DNA of 64,000 bases from the NCBI GenBank assembly GCA_910587695.1, contig CAJUNC010000008.1, positions 1-64,000 on the forward strand, written 5' to 3'. The position numbers were made by a program, and so were the translations under genes. Source of the DNA: an uncultured Lactobacillus sp. Lineage in GTDB: Bacteria; Bacillota; Bacilli; Lactobacillales; Lactobacillaceae. Below are positions 17,121 through 24,969 of this stretch, in pieces. Numbering within the stretch: position 1 is the stretch's first letter; each line of letters starts with the position of its first letter. Under the pieces are notes generated by a model. The model saw only the letters and a program-made list of their open reading frames with translations, made no database searches and had not been told where the DNA came from.

Positions 17121-17258
17121 GCAAAAGATTACCGGACGAAAAAGCGGATGAAAGTTGGAAAATCCTAGTATAACGTGGAAAAGCTACCGGACGAAAAGGC
17201 GGACGAAAGACGATAAATCCCGTCATACCAGCAAAAGGTTACCGGACAAAAAGTATTT
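17121..17258 (+). repeat. Three direct repeats of 55 bp
   Basis: ACCGGACGAAAA starts at 17131 and 17186, and ACCGGACAAAAA starts at 17241, exactly 55 nt apart each time. Each is preceded by AAAAG(A/C/G)TT or a close variant. The first two units also share GCGGA(T/C)GAAAG. The third is truncated. The repeats follow the winged-helix fragment and could be degenerate coding repeats (reading LPDEKADE in one frame) of the lost protein or an independent element. Confidence 0.7.
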
Positions 17259-17311
17259 CTATTAAGATTAAGCTGAATGCATGTTTTATGTTAAGGAAGT
17301 GATGGATCACC

Positions 17312-17476
17312 ATGACAGTGAATTTTAAAGTTGATGAAGCAAGTGTAAGAGAGTTCTTTGATAATTTGGACAGTGAGACATTACTGATAAATATTGATCG
17401 GATGTTAAAAGAGCAACAAGCTTCTCGTGTTAAGTACAAACAGTCTGATTGGAAACAGATTTTTGATCAAAAATGA
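17312..17476 (+). CDS. Small hypothetical protein, 54 residues
   Basis: ATG 17312 to TGA 17474-17476, with TTAAGGAAG about 12 nt upstream. The product begins MTVNFKVDEASVREFFDNL and ends QSDWKQIFDQK. It is acidic and helical, of the size of small antitoxins. The second AbiF-type RNA begins about 36 nt after its stop. No family is recognised, and the function is unknown. Confidence 0.5.
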   Translation: MTVNFKVDEASVREFFDNLDSETLLINIDRMLKEQQASRVKYKQSDWKQIFDQK

Positions 17477-17506
17477 TTGATTATCTGTTAGCTAAAGTGT
17501 TAGAGT
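17477..17506 (+). promoter_or_regulatory. Promoter of AbiF-type small RNA 2
   Basis: TTGATT (17477-17482), 18-nt spacer, TAGAGT (17501-17506). It overlaps the duplicated flank AAATGATTGA that also begins the copy 1 promoter. Confidence 0.6.
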
Positions 17507-17512
17507 ATAAAT

Positions 17513-17572
17513 GAAAAAGATCGATCCCTCCACATTGGAACCTATTCTTGGAACCGTGCGTGGAGTTTTTTT
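17513..17572 (+). ncRNA. AbiF-type structured small RNA, orphan copy 2
   Basis: The sequence from the promoter to the T run parallels copy 1. The start is ATGAAAAAGATCGATCCC, and then CTCCAC (17528-17533) pairs with GTGGAG (17560-17565), followed by T7. The loop is shorter, but keeps ATTGGAA and ACCGTGC. The compensating change C/G versus U/G in the closing stem compared with copy 1 supports selection on the hairpin. No Abi gene follows within 1 kb downstream on this strand, so this copy is solitary. Confidence 0.6.
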
Positions 17573-17589
17573 GGATTACGGGAACATAG

Positions 17590-17712
17590 CTGTCCTTTTT
17601 GAGCAAATGACAGCAGTAAAAAATAGTTATCCACAGGGGCAAATTTAATTTTGAAAAAAAGGAATCGCATGTGGCTCTAAGGCTATGTGAATTATAATTT
17701 TAATTTGGAAAA
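17590..17712 (+). repeat. Dispersed intergenic repeat with DnaA box, copy A
   Basis: AGTTATCCACAGG at about 17625-17637 contains a perfect TTATCCACA DnaA box (17627-17635). The following roughly 80 nt (aATTTAATTtTGaaA, then TTG/TGGCTCTAAGG, then TAaTTT.AATTTGGAAAAA) match the second copy at 30749-30832 with moderate divergence. Nothing coding is seen in either. Confidence 0.6.
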
Positions 17713-17729
17713 ATATATTAACTGCCGTT

Positions 17730-18491
17730 TCAGTACACCACCCGAACATCGCTATTCTTGCACAGTTTCAAGAACGTGGTATCAGGCTTTTGATCGGTAA
17801 TGATGATATCCAGTTTGTGGATCGAGACCATCTTGATGAAATCAGTATCTTGCCGAAACTTTGTGTGATCAACTAAAAGAACTGCTAGCTCAGCATTTTT
17901 GAGCATATATTGTTTGCAACGAGTCTGTTCCATATCAGCCATGAAGACGCCTTTTTCACTGATCGAGTTGCAGGAGAAAAAGGCCATGCGAGCATGAAAA
18001 TTAGTAAGATACTTGATAGTATCATCACCTAAAAATGAATTTGAATAAGGCTTAAGGGCGCCTCCAGCCAAGAAGATGTGTAGATTGGAACGGAGGCGTC
18101 CTTTTTCTGCGATCGCAAGGTTATTGGTGATGATCTTGATATTGGTTTGGTCGTTCAAATGTTCAAGAATGTATTGGCAAGTTGTTGAAGTATCGATAAA
18201 GATGGCATCATTATTGCTGATCAGTTTTGAAGCAAAATAACTGACCTTATTTTTTTCATCAGCATTTTGTGCTTCACGGTAAGTCGTGGTAAATTCAATG
18301 TTATTTTTCTTCAAGAGCGTCACAAAGCCAAATGTACGCCGAACCATACCGGATTTTTCCAATTCGATCAGATCACGGCGAAGCGTTGAAGTTGATGTCT
18401 CCATCAACTCCTCTAACCGCTTGATATGGATATGCTGGTTTTCTTCAAGGACTGATAATAATTTTTCGAGTCGCCGTTGCTGTTTTTTCAT
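17730..18491 (-). CDS. DeoR-family transcriptional regulator of the adjacent PTS operon
   Basis: 253 residues. The N-terminal DeoR helix-turn-helix (RLEKLLSVLEENQHIHIKRL to TSTSTLRRDLIELEKSGMVRR) is followed by a DeoR C-terminal sugar-phosphate sensor domain (FIDTSTTCQYILEHL, IKIITNN, LAGGALKPYSNSFLG, VLLVDHTKF). Such proteins repress sugar operons until a phosphorylated sugar binds. It is transcribed away from the galactitol-type PTS operon, with a 160-nt shared promoter region, so it is the likely repressor of that operon. Confidence 0.92.
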   Translation of the reverse strand: MKKQQRRLEKLLSVLEENQHIHIKRLEELMETSTSTLRRDLIELEKSGMVRRTFGFVTLLKKNNIEFTTTYREAQNADEKNKVSYFASKLISNNDAIFIDTSTTCQYILEHLNDQTNIKIITNNLAIAEKGRLRSNLHIFLAGGALKPYSNSFLGDDTIKYLTNFHARMAFFSCNSISEKGVFMADMEQTRCKQYMLKNAELAVLLVDHTKFRQDTDFIKMVSIHKLDIIITDQKPDTTFLKLCKNSDVRVVY

Positions 18492-18504
18492 CGTTACTTA
18501 CCTC

Positions 18505-18588
18505 TTTGAATAAATTCTGAACTTTTGAACAATATGATAAAGCTTTTTTGAATGTTTGTCATATATTTAATAACATTTATTTTTTGAA
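18505..18588. promoter_or_regulatory. Repeated TTTGAA boxes, possible DeoR operators
   Basis: TTTGAA occurs at 18505-18510, 18524-18529, 18547-18552 and 18583-18588 within the divergent promoter region, three of them preceded by extra T and followed by an AT-rich half. DeoR repressors commonly bind repeated half sites. Assignment is tentative. Confidence 0.35.
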
Positions 18589-18621
18589 TTGTTTAAGTAT
18601 TATAATTAAATTGTAAATAAA

Positions 18622-18635
18622 TGAAAGCGGTTTAT
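18622..18635 (+). promoter_or_regulatory. Catabolite-responsive element (cre)
   Basis: TGAAAGCGGTTTAT matches the cre consensus TGWNANCGNTNWCA at 12 of 14 positions. It lies just before the PTS IIA ribosome site, in line with CcpA repression of this operon. Confidence 0.6.
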
Positions 18636-18652
18636 CAAGGAGGTAGAAGCTT

Positions 18653-19124
18653 ATGCCAGTTGATTATCGTGCGATGTTGCATCCAGAACTTATTTTTTTT
18701 AGATCTTGCTGCTGAAAGTGAAGCCCAATTATTTGAACAAGTAGGCAAGCGCCTGCAGAAATTAGGGTATGTTAAGGAAAGTTACGCTGGGGCTCTAGAA
18801 AAACGTGAGCAGGAATTTCCGACTGGATTAGTGACCAAATACTTACCAGTAGCTTTGCCCCATACTGATCCTAAACATGTGGATCAGGCCTTTATCTGTA
18901 TGGTCAAAAATGAAAAATTATTAGACGTATTGCAGATGGGATCAAATGAACCAATGCAAGCTCAATACTTTTTCTTTTTGGGGATCACCGATTCCAAAAA
19001 TCAAGTGATCTTACTCCAAAAGTTCATGAAGTTGCTACAAGATCAAGAATTTGTAGCAGGTTTGACTAATATCAGTGCAAAAAATGAAATGTTTGAATTT
19101 TTACAACGTGAATTTGATAAATAA
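18653..19124 (+). pseudogene. PTS IIA component, galactitol type, out of frame at a T8 tract
   Basis: AAGGAGG (18638-18643) is 9 nt before ATG 18653, which opens MPVDYRAMLHPELIF. Eight T at 18693-18700 then throw the frame off and a TGA follows. With seven T it would continue LDLAAESEAQLFEQVGKRL through the His-containing ALPHTDPKH motif to FLQREFDK, a normal PTS_EIIA_2 protein of about 156 residues. The only in-frame alternative start, ATG 18621, has no ribosome site and adds unrelated residues. It may be a true mutation, a phase-variable slippage site or a sequencing error. Transcriptional slippage at T8 could restore some protein. Confidence 0.75.
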
Positions 19125-19139
19125 TGGGAGGGATCTAAA

Positions 19140-19451
19140 ATGGCAAAAATCGTCGTAGCATGTGGTAGTGGTGTTGCAACTTCAGAAACAGTTGTTGGGT
19201 CGATCAAGGATTTCTTAGATGACCACAATATCAGTGGAGTCGAAGTCGAAGCAACTGATTTTAAAGGGTTGGCAAGTGTGTTACCAAAATATGATGTTTA
19301 CGTTTGGATCGCTAAACCAACGCAAGAGATCCAAGATATTTGTGATAGCCACGGGATCGTTGATGTCAATGGGGTCAATATTTTGACAGGTAATAATGCT
19401 GAAGATTCATTTAGAAAGATCATTTGGGCTTTGCAACAAATGGCAAGTTGA
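19140..19451 (+). CDS. PTS IIB component, galactitol type
   Basis: 103 residues. The phosphocysteine is C8 in VVACGSGVATS, the P-loop of the lactose/cellobiose-like IIB fold used by GatB proteins. It passes phosphate from IIA to the incoming sugar. It lies 15 nt after the IIA frame and 14 nt before IIC, in one operon. Confidence 0.9.
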   Translation: MAKIVVACGSGVATSETVVGSIKDFLDDHNISGVEVEATDFKGLASVLPKYDVYVWIAKPTQEIQDICDSHGIVDVNGVNILTGNNAEDSFRKIIWALQQMAS

Positions 19452-19465
19452 AAGAGGTGTGCTAA

Positions 19466-20995
19466 ATGGAAGTCTTAAAAGAGATCGTCAATTTTGTCTT
19501 GAATTTAGGTGGACCTGTGTTTGTGCCACTTATCATGTTGATCATTGCGCTAGTTGCAGGTCTGTCGTTTAAGAGATCATTTATTGCAGCGATCACCTTG
19601 GGCGTGGCCTTTTCGGGGATGAATCTAGTTGTTAACTATATGCAAGAGATCATTGCACCAGCTGGGAAGGCGATGTCTAAAGCGCTGGGGGTGACCCTAA
19701 ATGCAGTTGATGCCGGTTGGACCGGTGTGGCAGCGATCACGTGGTCATATAAAGTAGCTTTTCTCTTTTTCCCGTTGTTATTAGCGATCAATTTTGTGAT
19801 GTTGACATTCAACTGGACTAAGACGCTCAATGTTGATATGTGGAACGTTTGGAACAAGATCTTTACTTATGTTATCGTGTACTACTTTACCAATAATATG
19901 TTTTTAGGCTTTATTGTCGCTTCTATCCAGATCATTTTTGAACTCAAGATCGGTGATGTTTGGCAACGCCACATTGAAGACATGACGGGGATGGAAGGGG
20001 TAACGGTCCCGCATTTCATTACGTTATTTGCCGTTATCCTTAACCCGGTAAATAAATTATTGGATCATATTCCGCTCTTCAATAAGCCATTTGACTCAGA
20101 AGCGATCCAAAAAAAGATCGGGATCTTTGGGGAAAATAAAGTTATGGGCTTTATCATCGGGATCTTGTTAGGGTTTGGTGCTGGATATGGACTCTCAAGA
20201 TCATTGATGCTAGCTATCCAAGCTGCAACTGCGATGACGCTGTTTCCAATGATCTCTAAATTATTCATGGAGGCTTTGAACCCGATCGCAGATGCTATGG
20301 GTAATTTTATGAAAAAACATTTCAAAGATCGTCAAGTCTACATTGGTTTAGATTGGCCGATCTTAGCCGGACGCAGTGAATTTTGGGTGACCGTTATCGT
20401 TTTAGTGCCAGTTGAATTACTCTTTGCGATCATCTTACCAAATAATAATATCCTACCATTTGCGGGGATCATCAATCTTTCCTTTGCAGTAGCGGCCTTG
20501 CTTTTGACGGGGGCAAATCTTTTGCGCATGATCGTTTTAGGAATCATCTCAACTCCGATCTTCTTATATGGCGGGACGTACTTTGCACCAATGATCACTA
20601 AATTAGCAGTTCAGACCGGAAGTTTTAAAGTTCCAGCTGGACAACAACTATCTTGGTCAACGATCGAAGGCTCCGATTTTCGTTTGTTCTTTGGACAAGC
20701 ATTTGCGGGACAATGGTGGGCAGTAGTAGCTACAGTTATTTGGACAGCGCTGTTTATTTGGTTGTACAAAGACCAACAAAAGATCGCTTTGCCAAGTAAA
20801 CGCTATGCGACTCTAGCTAATGTTACCCCAACTAATACTGCTACACCAAAGACAAGTGCAAACTATCAAGACATCGATCTGAACGCTTTAGATGGGATGC
20901 ATATTGGTGGTAAAAAGAAGGTCAACGATTATAAAAATATTGATTTAAATGCCTTGGATGGGATGGATCTTAGTCAGAAAAAGAAGGTGAGATAG
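19466..20995 (+). CDS. PTS IIC component, galactitol (GatC) family
   Basis: 509 residues with about 10-12 transmembrane segments over residues 1-440, GatC-like (GLDWPILAGRSEFWV, GANLLRMIVLGI). It is the membrane channel that imports and phosphorylates a polyol or pentose-like sugar. The substrate is not determined. The extra cytoplasmic tail of about 55 residues is unusual. It has two copies of the motif Y-x2-IDLNALDGM about 23 residues apart, each followed by a KKKV basic patch. The next ORF starts at the first base after the stop. Confidence 0.88.
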   Translation: MEVLKEIVNFVLNLGGPVFVPLIMLIIALVAGLSFKRSFIAAITLGVAFSGMNLVVNYMQEIIAPAGKAMSKALGVTLNAVDAGWTGVAAITWSYKVAFLFFPLLLAINFVMLTFNWTKTLNVDMWNVWNKIFTYVIVYYFTNNMFLGFIVASIQIIFELKIGDVWQRHIEDMTGMEGVTVPHFITLFAVILNPVNKLLDHIPLFNKPFDSEAIQKKIGIFGENKVMGFIIGILLGFGAGYGLSRSLMLAIQAATAMTLFPMISKLFMEALNPIADAMGNFMKKHFKDRQVYIGLDWPILAGRSEFWVTVIVLVPVELLFAIILPNNNILPFAGIINLSFAVAALLLTGANLLRMIVLGIISTPIFLYGGTYFAPMITKLAVQTGSFKVPAGQQLSWSTIEGSDFRLFFGQAFAGQWWAVVATVIWTALFIWLYKDQQKIALPSKRYATLANVTPTNTATPKTSANYQDIDLNALDGMHIGGKKKVNDYKNIDLNALDGMDLSQKKKVR

Positions 20996-21223
20996 ATGTT
21001 ATCGTCAAAGGGATCTTGGTCACTATGTTTATTATTAGCGGTAGGTTTATTTTTGGCTAGTCTGATCAAGCAGGATCTGTGGTTGTTACTAGCGGCTGGA
21101 AGCCTGGCGACCGTAACGTATTTCATGGGTGATGACATATTATTTGCAGAATATAACAAGAAACGTGAAGCTAAGCGAGCACGTTTGCAAAAAGCATTTG
21201 ATGACAGGAGGAAACTGCGATGA
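20996..21223 (+). CDS. Small two-helix membrane protein of the PTS operon
   Basis: 75 residues. Two hydrophobic helices (about residues 8-24 and 28-45) are followed by a strongly basic cytoplasmic tail (NKKREAKRARLQKAFDDRRK). The start codon abuts the gatC-type stop, and the end overlaps the aldolase ATG by 4 nt. It is therefore co-translated in the operon. No family is recognised. An accessory role with the permease is possible but unproven. Confidence 0.65.
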   Translation: MLSSKGSWSLCLLLAVGLFLASLIKQDLWLLLAAGSLATVTYFMGDDILFAEYNKKREAKRARLQKAFDDRRKLR

Positions 21224-21933
21224 CAGAGACATTTTTATTTGAAGCAGAACGGCGTGATATGGCACGGGTCGCACGAAAGATGTTTGAGCGGAAAATGACG
21301 AACGTAGCTGGGGGAAATATTTCCCAGAAAATAACCGCCCATCAGGATGTCGAATATGGACATGTTAAGATCAAAAAAGGACATGACTATATGATAATGA
21401 CACCAACCTTTATGTCAGAAGCTTGGTTTGGCGAACTCGAAGCGAGCCAGATCTTAGTAGTGGACTTGGAAACGGGGCAACAGATCGATGGTTCAGGGCG
21501 CCTGACTCGTGAAGTGAATATGCACCAAGAGGCCTATCAAGCAAATAAGAATATCGAGGTCGTCTATCATTCGCACGCTCCTAAATCAATGTTTTGGGCC
21601 ACGATCGGGCGTGACATGCCTAATGTGACCGAGGCAACGAGTAACGATCTAGCTTTAGGTGAGATCAAATGTCTGCCGTATCGCCCAGCTTGTTCTAAAG
21701 AGCTGGCAGATATGGTGTATGAACACTTGCTAGCCTTAGGGGATAAAGCTGCTAATAACATCTTCTTGCTGGATAGCCATGGGGTACTGATCACCACTGA
21801 TGACTTGCATCATGCTACCTGTATTTTGGAAACAGTCGAATGGAATGCCGAGATCGCATATAAGGAAGCAGTATTCCAGGGGCTGGGACTGTTGCAGGGG
21901 TACCGGTCTAAAGGAGTGGTTGTGGAGGGATAG
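21220..21933 (+). CDS. Class II aldolase/epimerase (AraD/FucA family)
   Basis: 237 residues. NVAGGNIS is the phosphate-binding loop. EVVYHSHAPKS provides two zinc ligands (HxH), and DSHGVLITTDDLHHA gives the third His region of this Zn-dependent family. Members either epimerise L-ribulose-5-P or cleave sugar-1-phosphates to dihydroxyacetone phosphate and an aldehyde. As the only enzyme of this operon it should act on the phosphosugar delivered by the galactitol-type PTS. Confidence 0.85.
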   Translation: MTETFLFEAERRDMARVARKMFERKMTNVAGGNISQKITAHQDVEYGHVKIKKGHDYMIMTPTFMSEAWFGELEASQILVVDLETGQQIDGSGRLTREVNMHQEAYQANKNIEVVYHSHAPKSMFWATIGRDMPNVTEATSNDLALGEIKCLPYRPACSKELADMVYEHLLALGDKAANNIFLLDSHGVLITTDDLHHATCILETVEWNAEIAYKEAVFQGLGLLQGYRSKGVVVEG

Positions 21934-21959
21934 AATAACTACGAATACCGGTAGCTTTA

Positions 21960-21987
21960 GGGGACGGAGGTTTCTGGCCCCCTTTTT
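21960..21987 (+). terminator. Intrinsic terminator of the galactitol-type PTS operon
   Basis: GGGG (21960-21963) pairs with CCCC (about 21978-21982), with an extra C-G pair next to it, followed by T5. Confidence 0.6.
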
Positions 21988-22060
21988 GTATGGAGTTAAA
22001 ATTATTGGACAACAGACGGTCTCTTGCATATAATACCCTAAAAAAGGAGTGATTTGATAG

Positions 22061-22366
22061 ATGGAGAAAATTATAAATGAAGATGAGATCATGACTGTAG
22101 TTTATAATTTCATTGTAGATAGCAGTATAACTGATGATGAACGAAAAGTATTTATAAGTTTTAAAAATAGTGTAGGTTCAGGAACAAATTTTAGTCGAGC
22201 ATTAATGAACTTATCGTATGATCTAAGGCAGATAGCGCTCAAAAATGTCTCTAAACATGTTGGGATGACACCAAATGTTAGTGAATTTTACAAAAAGATC
22301 GTGACTTATGGGCAACGGGAACTTAACTGGGCCTATGGGCTATCAGCGTATGGGATAATATTTTAA
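22061..22366 (+). CDS. Orphan bacteriocin immunity protein (EntA_Immun-like)
   Basis: 101 residues from ATG 22061 with AAGGAG 10 nt upstream. It is a four-helix protein of the class IIa bacteriocin immunity size, with LMNLSYDLRQIALKN and the C-terminal SEFYKKIVTYGQRELNW resembling the enterocin A immunity family. No bacteriocin gene is adjacent and it has its own terminator. It is probably a solitary gene giving resistance to competitors. Confidence 0.75.
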   Translation: MEKIINEDEIMTVVYNFIVDSSITDDERKVFISFKNSVGSGTNFSRALMNLSYDLRQIALKNVSKHVGMTPNVSEFYKKIVTYGQRELNWAYGLSAYGIIF

Positions 22367-22402
22367 AAGAGGTGGAAGACTTGTGCTTACCATCTCTTTT
22401 TT
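22365..22402 (+). terminator. Intrinsic terminator of the immunity gene
   Basis: AAAAGAGGTGG (22365-22375) pairs with CCATCTCTTTT (22390-22400), followed by further T. Confidence 0.8.
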
Positions 22403-22592
22403 GTTGTAGAAAATAAGTAGTAGACTGGGTTATTTGGATCGCTTGGGAAACGATTGTTAGGAGTATATAAAACATGTTATATTTGCTTTAAGAGAAAGGG
22501 GTTTCATTAATTGCTAGTTGCAACTATCAATTTTGAAGCTAACGTAAGGCATAAGTTTCGGTACAATAAGAATTGTAAAGAGGGTGCCACTT

Positions 22593-24044
22593 ATGAAAAA
22601 AGAAAAAATGAAGGAATTGTTGAATTTTTTGCTGCACAGTACAGACTATGTGACATCTGAACAGTTGGCTAAACGATTTGACATCTCTAAAGTGACAGTC
22701 ATTCGTTGGATCGCTACGATCAATCAACGTTACGATCAGCCGATAATTATTTCTGAAAGGGGTGTAGGCTACAAAATAAATTACGGCGTATATTTGCGTA
22801 ATACTTCGCCGATCGATGAAGAAGAAGACCGCTGCTTGGCTGTGATCCGTGAATTACTTTTGAGCGCGCCAAAAGCTAAAAGACTTGATCAGATCTATGA
22901 TAAATTTTTTGTCAGTGAGTCTGTCATCAAAAAAGATCAGCAACTGATCGGTAAAAAGTTAGCAAGGTATGGCTTAGCGCTAAAGCGACATGCGCGTAGT
23001 CTAGCGATCGCGGGTTCTGAAAAGAATGTGCGTGCTGCGATCATGGAGATCATCTTAAATCTAGATAAAGCAACTGACATCGGAGCTATTGAAAGTCAGG
23101 CTAAAGACATTGATCACTTGGATCTCAAATTTGCGATCAAGCAACTAGAATTTGCTAGTGCTGCTCTAGGAGGAACACTCCAGTATCCATATAATGTTAG
23201 CTTTTTATCGCATATATATGTTTTGCTGAGTAGAGCTAAGAAATACAAGACAGTTACACTTACAGCCAAATCAAAAGAACTAAAACAAGAAAAAATATTA
23301 GATCAACTAGAGATATACAGTGTCTGTAAACAAATATTCCTAAATATCGAGCAATATTTGGGAATGAAGATCAGTAGTAGCGAGATATATTATCTATTTG
23401 ATTATCTCAGCTCAGCTAGGCTCAGCGAAACTAGTGATGTGATCGTCCATGAACTAGCTGAACAGATCGCTAAAGATTACATCAGTTTGGTCTCACAAAA
23501 GCTAAAAGTGCTCTTTGAAGTCACTAATTTAGCTGAGTTAAGTTCACATATCCAGTATATGTTAGAGCGTTTGGAAAAAAATATTCTCTTGACCAATGCT
23601 TTATTGGAAGAGATCTCTATGGAGTATAAAGAGATCTATGAAGCTATATTAGATGCCTCACAAAAGATAGTGGACAAGTACAATTTGCCCGAGATATCAC
23701 AAGATGAATCTGGTTTTATCGCTTTGTATTTTGCTAAATATTTGGAATTAGGGATAAAAAAGGTAAATGCTTACGTGATCTGTACGACTGGTCTAGGGAC
23801 TTCTAAACTATTAGCAGTCAAGATCAAGCAAACACTACCCACGATAAACATTATTGGAATGAGTGCTAATACAAATATTTCGCAAACGCTTGCCAATAGT
23901 CCAAAAAAGATCGATCTGTTGATCTCGACGATCCCGTTGGAAGAAGTGATAGACATACCGGTCGTTTTGGTCAGTGCAATTTTAACTTCTAGAGATATCG
24001 TTTCTTTGAATAATGCGGTGGGGGAAGTAGTCAATGAAAAATGA
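22593..24044 (+). CDS. PRD-containing activator, MtlR/BglG type, lacking its IIA domain
   Basis: 483 residues from ATG 22593, 8 nt after GAGGG. GTG 22584 is rejected. An N-terminal DeoR/HTH_11 domain (SEQLAKRFDISKVTVIRWI) and a second wHTH precede PRD-like helices, with His-bearing segments around FLSHIYVLLSRAKK and ESGFIALYFAKYLELG. A IIB(Gat)-like domain follows at about residues 395-480 (NAYVICTTGLGTSKLLAVKI). MtlR-type activators normally end in a IIA domain. Here that domain is encoded separately in the next ORF, which overlaps by 11 nt. PTS phosphorylation should switch it to activate the operon downstream. Confidence 0.85.
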   Translation: MKKEKMKELLNFLLHSTDYVTSEQLAKRFDISKVTVIRWIATINQRYDQPIIISERGVGYKINYGVYLRNTSPIDEEEDRCLAVIRELLLSAPKAKRLDQIYDKFFVSESVIKKDQQLIGKKLARYGLALKRHARSLAIAGSEKNVRAAIMEIILNLDKATDIGAIESQAKDIDHLDLKFAIKQLEFASAALGGTLQYPYNVSFLSHIYVLLSRAKKYKTVTLTAKSKELKQEKILDQLEIYSVCKQIFLNIEQYLGMKISSSEIYYLFDYLSSARLSETSDVIVHELAEQIAKDYISLVSQKLKVLFEVTNLAELSSHIQYMLERLEKNILLTNALLEEISMEYKEIYEAILDASQKIVDKYNLPEISQDESGFIALYFAKYLELGIKKVNAYVICTTGLGTSKLLAVKIKQTLPTINIIGMSANTNISQTLANSPKKIDLLISTIPLEEVIDIPVVLVSAILTSRDIVSLNNAVGEVVNEK

Positions 24045-24468
24045 ATTCTTTATCCATATTCGTATCACACAGTGCACTTCAAAAGTCGAAGTTTTAAAGA
24101 AACTAGCTGATAAATTAGCTGAGAACTTGCAACAAATACGAGCGCAGGAGATCTTTGAAGAAATGATGGCTAGAGAAATGATCAGCGATACGGCTTTAGA
24201 AAAGGGCTTAGCACTGCCACATTTTATCCATGAAGATAATAAAGTCCAGCTGTGTATCGTAACTTTAGCTAATGAGATCCACGATTGGAATTGTTTAGAT
24301 GGCTCAAAGGTGAGACTTTTACTTTGTTTGATCATCCCCAAAGAATACGATGAACAAACTGAAGGGATCGCCCAGCTGGTAAAAGTGATGCAAAAATTAG
24401 CCGATAGCGAATTTGTCGCTACGCTCATCGATGCGCCAAGTAAAGTTATAGAGGAAAAATTGACTTAG
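24034..24468 (+). CDS. PTS IIA(Fru/Mtl)-like domain protein, detached regulator domain
   Basis: 144 residues. The active-site His lies in GLALPHFIHED, the PTS_EIIA_2 pattern. It overlaps the activator gene by 11 nt, and the pair together reproduce the full MtlR domain order. It is therefore likely a regulatory IIA split from the activator rather than a transport subunit. A transport role beside the second IIA at 24488 cannot be excluded. Confidence 0.8.
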   Translation: MKNEFFIHIRITQCTSKVEVLKKLADKLAENLQQIRAQEIFEEMMAREMISDTALEKGLALPHFIHEDNKVQLCIVTLANEIHDWNCLDGSKVRLLLCLIIPKEYDEQTEGIAQLVKVMQKLADSEFVATLIDAPSKVIEEKLT

Positions 24469-24487
24469 TTGGAAAGATGGTGAAACA

Positions 24488-24949
24488 ATGGGTGAAAAGT
24501 TACTGAAGGAAGTTATTCGCAAAGAATTGATGGTCATTCGCTCAACTTCTAAGAATAAGGCTGAGGTGATACAGGAGTTAGCAACCTTACTTTATGAAAA
24601 TGATTTTGTAAGCGATATCAATTCTTTTGTAGATGATGTTTATTTAAGAGAAACAGCAGGTATCACGGGTATTGGGCAAGGTGTAGCGATCCCACATGGA
24701 AAGTCGATCGCTGTTAAACAAACTGCGATCGCGATCGCCATCTTGGAGGAAACGATCACATGGGAAACACTGGATGAAAAGCCAGTCAAAGTTGTTATCA
24801 TGTTTGCTGTCAAAGAAGAGGATGCTGATATGACACATATCCTTTTATTACAGAGGATAGCTATCTTGTTAGCTCATGATGACTTTATCCAAAATTTGAT
24901 CCAAGTTGACAATAAAGATAATTTGTATGATCTACTGACGAATTCATAA
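24488..24949 (+). CDS. PTS IIA component, fructose type
   Basis: 153 residues with the phospho-His in VAIPHGKS and the ITGIGQGVAIPHG context of fructose-family IIA proteins. It is the likely phosphate donor to the IIB at 25864. It starts 19 nt after the previous gene. Confidence 0.9.
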   Translation: MGEKLLKEVIRKELMVIRSTSKNKAEVIQELATLLYENDFVSDINSFVDDVYLRETAGITGIGQGVAIPHGKSIAVKQTAIAIAILEETITWETLDEKPVKVVIMFAVKEEDADMTHILLLQRIAILLAHDDFIQNLIQVDNKDNLYDLLTNS

Positions 24950-24969
24950 ATAGAAAAGAGGAAAATAAC

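Noticed and set aside
17121..17258. CRISPR array
   Set aside because: Only three units, the repeat is short and degenerate, spacers are similar to each other and no cas genes occur.
18621..18652. Start of the PTS IIA gene at ATG 18621, which is in frame with the main body
   Set aside because: It lies before the strong AAGGAGG site and inside the cre. The residues it adds do not look like a IIA start, whereas ATG 18653 does.
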